Source: Bacillota bacterium (GTDB taxonomy: Bacteria > Bacillota > Clostridia > Peptostreptococcales > Thermotaleaceae). From it: a stretch of DNA of 9,137 nt. The notes beneath the pieces were generated by a model. The model did not search any database. It worked only from the letters and a program-made list of their open reading frames with translations, and had not been told where the DNA came from. Location of the stretch: positions 1 through 9,137 of the forward strand of contig JAMNXX010000147.1 in the NCBI GenBank assembly GCA_023623095.1. The letters are read 5' to 3'. Shown in pieces: positions 6,945 through 9,137 of the stretch (positions are counted from its first letter, which is position 1; the number at the start of each line of letters is the position of its first letter). Made by a program: the position numbers and the translations under genes.

Positions 6945-7151
6945 TTAATTTCCCTTATATTGGGGTTCTTGAAATTCTAAAACTTGTATTCTTTTTTCCA
7001 GATCCTGAATGATCGCTTCGGTAGTTTCTAAAGCTTCCAAAAAAACAGATTCCGTTTCTTTGTCACGGGTCTGGGTGGAATAAAGGCGCAAAGTACCCTG
7101 TACTCCTTTTAAACTGGCTAATGTCTGTTTGACTTGTGAAACAACTGTCAT
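6945..7151 (-). CDS. DUF1657 small spore protein (first gene of spoVA operon)
   Basis: 68 residues, soluble and helical. It begins MTVVSQVKQTLASLKGVQ and ends EFQEPQYKGN. The MTV start, the T(R/Q)DKE-type acidic segment in the middle and the QEPQYK tail match the other DUF1657 gene of this operon and the family at large. I chose the ATG at 7151 because GGAGG lies 8 nt upstream; the ATG at 7166 overlaps that site and would break the conserved MTV start. It is the promoter-proximal gene, 12 nt before the 2duf ATG. Function is unknown; it is probably made in the forespore with the other proteins. Confidence 0.85.
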   Translation of the reverse strand: MTVVSQVKQTLASLKGVQGTLRLYSTQTRDKETESVFLEALETTEAIIQDLEKRIQVLEFQEPQYKGN

Positions 7152-7175
7152 CGAAAATTCCTCCATTTCGTATAT

Positions 7176-7205
7176 TATTTTGACTCGTTTAAAACCATTT
7201 ATGTG
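7176..7205 (-). promoter_or_regulatory. Candidate SigG promoter of the spoVA operon
   Basis: On the minus strand CACATA (7205-7200) and CAAAATA (7182-7176) are separated by 17 nt. Compared with SigG consensus (TGMATA and CATACTA), four of six and five of seven positions fit. It is about 25 nt upstream of the first ATG. SigG control is expected for spoVA operons, but this match is weak. Confidence 0.3.
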
Positions 7206-7551
7206 TGAAAAAGGAATACAATATTTGGCTGTTTCCCATAAAAGACCAAGGCGAAATCATCTAAATATTGAAAAAAATTTAAAAAATGGCTATACTTGAT
7301 TTGAACGGAAATCCTTTAAAAAAATAGACGAAAATGGATTATTTCAATCAAAAAATCTAATTTTTGTCTTTAAATTATTCATAGGAATCACTTATCTGCA
7401 AAGCATATCTCATTTTTAATCCATATGCTCCAATATATTCTGTCTCTCATGCATTCGCATTCACTTTTTCCCTAAAACAATACTTCCTAATCAAATCATT
7501 TTACAAAGTACTTGATGACATTCTTCCGTTTCCGATGCGCCTTATATTTTA

Positions 7552-7569
7552 TAGAATTTTCAAATTCTT
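7552..7569 (+). promoter_or_regulatory. Candidate -10 with overlapping inverted repeat (CodY-like box)
   Basis: TAGAAT at 7552-7557 fits a SigA -10 in five of six positions, with only a poor -35 (TTTCCG) upstream. Overlapping it, AGAATTT and AAATTCT form 7-bp arms around TC (7553-7568). Positions 7555-7569 match the CodY box (AATTTTCWGAAAATT) in 11 of 15 positions. CodY control would suit a nitrogen or peptide catabolism gene, but such matches arise by chance in AT-rich DNA. Confidence 0.25.
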
Positions 7570-7587
7570 TAAAAAAGGAGTGGGATC

Positions 7588-8859
7588 ATGCCAAAAGAAA
7601 ACTTGGATTTTTTAGATGCTCCTCATGTGGGATTGGCAGAATTGGAGGTCGCTTTCCCGGAAAAGGAGTTTAAAGAACGCTTAAAAAAGATACAGGCTGT
7701 AATGGCAAGAGAAGGAATCGACACATTGTATCTAACCGCTCCGGAAAGCATGTACTATGTCACAGGCTATAACGCTTGCTGGTACAAAGTAGGAGCGCCT
7801 CCTGCTTGGGAGTATGCAATGGCTACAGGAGTCGCCGTTCATGTGAACGGAGAAAAACCCATCCTGTTCGATATCCCGGATGAAGAAGATGTGGCACACA
7901 CGACGACCCTCGGTACGATCATCAAGATCGTCAATGATATCCCTGGGGCAGAAATGTATGATAAAACATTTGAATTTGAAGCTTCAGAAGACAAAGGCTT
8001 TTTAGAGCTGGTGGCCGATATTTTGGAATCGGAAGGCTGGACAAAAGGAGTCATTGGATTAGAGCTTGGCTGCTATCGCCCCAGTCCGAGGGTAAGTAAA
8101 ATCTTTCAAGAGATCTTAGAAAAAAAAGGAGGCCGCATCGTCGATGGAACCCATATCGTCAGAGAAGTGCGAAAATACAAATCTCCTTTGGAAATCAAGT
8201 ATACGGAGATCGCTTCCCGCATCGCAGATATCGGGTATCGCGCAGCCGTGGAAGCCACAGAACCGGGAATAACGGAGCTGGAATTGCACGGGATCATGAC
8301 CCTCGCAATGCAGAAAGCAGGAGGAGAAAATGCCGGGCTTCTCAATCCAATCCGTTCCGGGATTCGTTCAAGCAGTTTTCACCTGCCTACTTCAAGGAAA
8401 AGGATCATGGTGGGGGATACGATCAATATCGACTTATGCGGCGTCTATAACCGCTATCATTCGAACATCGCCCGTTCCTATTGTGTAGGAAAACCGGATC
8501 GAAAATTTGAATATCTTTACAATGTAGGCGTTGAAGCGATGCACTTCATTCAAAACATCTTAAAACCTAATCTGTCCGTAAAGGATTTCTCAGCCAATGT
8601 AAAAGATTTCTATATGAAAAAAGGTGTATGGGAACACCGCTATTGGGTAGGAGGCTATGAACTCGGAATCGCCTTTCCTCCGGACTGGGTATGAGCTTAC
8701 GTTTATGATCCCGATGAAGAAATCGGAGAGGAAGAACGTTTTGAACCGGGAATGGTGGTCAATTTTGAAAATGGATTTGGAATCATTGATACATTCGTAT
8801 TTACAGAAACAGAAGCAAAAATATTGGGTGAAACCTCCTGGGAACTCCAGATACTTTAG
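7588..8859 (+). CDS. M24-family (creatinase/aminopeptidase P fold) protein with in-frame TGA; possible selenoprotein
   Basis: If the TGA at 8692-8694 is read, the product has 423 residues; otherwise it stops at 368. The N-terminal creatinase-type domain covers about 20-160, and the pita-bread M24 domain about 195-415. After codon 369 the same frame continues with AYVYDPDEE, FEPGMVVNFENG and IIDTFVFTETEAKIL, which fit the C-terminal end of this fold, and stops at TAG just before the next gene's ribosome site. The five usual M24 metal ligands are only partly kept: Asp282 and Glu394 remain, but Asn293, Tyr357 and Ile400 replace Asp, His and Glu. It is thus probably not a classical metallopeptidase. 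It also has Ala where creatinase has its second active-site Glu. The start has AAGGAG 7 nt before the ATG. Alternatives are a recent nonsense mutation (GGA or TGG to TGA) or a sequencing error. Confidence 0.75.
8695..8739 (+). promoter_or_regulatory. SECIS-like stem-loop directly after the in-frame TGA
   Basis: Four nucleotides after TGA, a lower stem of 6 bp (8699-8704 with 8734-8739, one G-U) leads to a symmetric 4x4 internal loop. Above it is an upper stem of 7 bp (8709-8715 with 8722-8729) with one bulged A at 8727. The apical loop is GAAGAA (8716-8721). Bacterial SECIS elements lie within the coding region just after UGA, with a small apical loop carrying G in its first positions, roughly 16-37 nt from UGA; here the distance is 21. 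I paired it by eye, with no energy calculation. Confidence 0.45.
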
Positions 8860-8880
8860 TCGCTACAAAGGAGTGAGAAT

Positions 8881-9137
8881 TTGAAAGCCGATCTCATATT
8901 GAAGAGCAAAACAATTTTTACTGCCACAGCACAAAGGCCCATCGACGGCTTTATCGCCATCAAGGGGAATAAGATTCTCGCTGTCGGCACAAAAGACGAA
9001 TTCAATGATTGGAGGGGAAAAAATACACAGATAAAAGATTTTGGGGATCAGTTGATCTTGCCCGGATTTTGCGACAGCCATCTTCACCTCTTTTTAGGCG
9101 CTTTGGAAAATGACACCATCAATGTGGTCGATTCCAA
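8881..9137 (+). CDS. Metal-dependent amidohydrolase (YtcJ-like), 5' part only
   Basis: The first 85 codons are present and the gene runs off the window. The start is TTG with AAAGGAG ending 7 nt upstream; there is no ATG in place. The opening MKADLILKSKTIFT, the GFIAIKGNKILAVG strand pair and LPGFCDSHLHLF with the His67-x-His69 metal pair are typical of the amidohydrolase superfamily, closest in style to the YtcJ/amidohydrolase-3 group. These enzymes hydrolyse amide or similar C-N bonds using one or two metal ions. It begins 21 nt after the M24 stop at 8859 and was probably transcribed with it. Substrate is unknown. Confidence 0.85.
   Translation, partial: MKADLILKSKTIFTATAQRPIDGFIAIKGNKILAVGTKDEFNDWRGKNTQIKDFGDQLILPGFCDSHLHLFLGALENDTINVVDS

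Larger units (their letters stand above)
7152..7587. other. AT-rich divergent intergenic region
   Basis: This 436-nt stretch separates the spore operon (minus) from the M24 gene (plus). It holds a candidate SigG promoter near one end and a candidate -10 with inverted repeat near the other. The middle (about 7210-7500) is AT-rich with many A-runs; I see no gene, strong hairpin or riboswitch there. Confidence 0.55.

Noticed and set aside
7152..7166. Upstream ATG for the first DUF1657 gene
   Set aside because: The extra residues are encoded by the ribosome site itself, and the family starts with MTV.
8692..8694. Genome-wide reassignment of UGA to Gly or Trp
   Set aside because: The sigma factor (1450-1452) and SpoVAD (4579-4581) end naturally in TGA, with the next gene's ribosome site or start in the expected place, and tryptophan is coded by TGG.
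8657..8884. Plus-strand open frame overlapping the end of the M24 gene, suggesting a frameshift
   Set aside because: Its protein has no family resemblance. The M24 frame itself continues past the TGA with family-like sequence, so the break is an in-frame stop and not a frameshift.
1..9137. Mobile element or CRISPR array
   Set aside because: No transposase, integrase, spaced direct repeats or long terminal inverted repeats were found, despite the likeness of the spore operon to a transposon-borne one.

Overview
The window comes from a low-GC, endospore-forming Bacillota. A Clostridia-type anaerobe is more likely than a Bacillus, but this is inference. The spore genes (SpoVAC, SpoVAD, SpoVAE, 2Duf and DUF1657 proteins), the G-rich Shine-Dalgarno sites, the AT-rich intergenic DNA and the use of GTG and TTG starts all fit. 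I see no rRNA, tRNA, CRISPR array, transposase or integrase.

Layout. (1) Positions 1-2030, minus strand: an ECF sigma factor overlapping by 14 nt a membrane-anchored DUF4179-type protein, which is probably its anti-sigma factor. Two hairpins at the left edge end this unit. (2) 2031-3800, plus strand: an AT-rich intergenic region with a 9-bp tandem repeat, an 11-bp-arm palindrome and an extended -10 promoter, followed by a lipoprotein metallophosphoesterase. (3) 3901-7205, minus strand: a six-gene spore operon in the order DUF1657, 2duf (DUF421+DUF1657), spoVAC, spoVAD, spoVAE, DUF1657. It has a weak SigG-like promoter and a strong terminator. It resembles the mobile spoVA operon (spoVA2mob) linked to high spore heat resistance in Bacillus, but the order is changed and no yhcN-like lipoprotein gene is present. 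(4) 7206-9137, plus strand: an M24 (creatinase/aminopeptidase P fold) protein and the start of a metal-dependent amidohydrolase, probably one operon.

Most notable point. The M24 gene has an in-frame TGA at codon 369. The same frame then continues for 54 well-formed family-like codons to a TAG, just before the next gene's ribosome binding site. Starting four nucleotides after the TGA, the RNA can fold into a two-part stem-loop (8699-8739) whose apical loop begins with G, 21 nt after the TGA. This matches the general form of a bacterial SECIS element, so the gene may encode an undescribed selenoprotein. The main alternative is a simple nonsense mutation. UGA is a normal stop in at least two other genes here, so a changed genetic code is unlikely.

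How the genes work together. SpoVAC, SpoVAD and SpoVAE are the core of the dipicolinic-acid channel of the spore inner membrane, and 2Duf is linked to inner-membrane properties and spore resistance. The sigma/anti-sigma pair and the phosphoesterase are probably envelope-related but have no visible tie to the spore operon. The M24 and amidohydrolase pair suggests breakdown of an amide, cyclic amide or guanidino compound, with unknown substrate.
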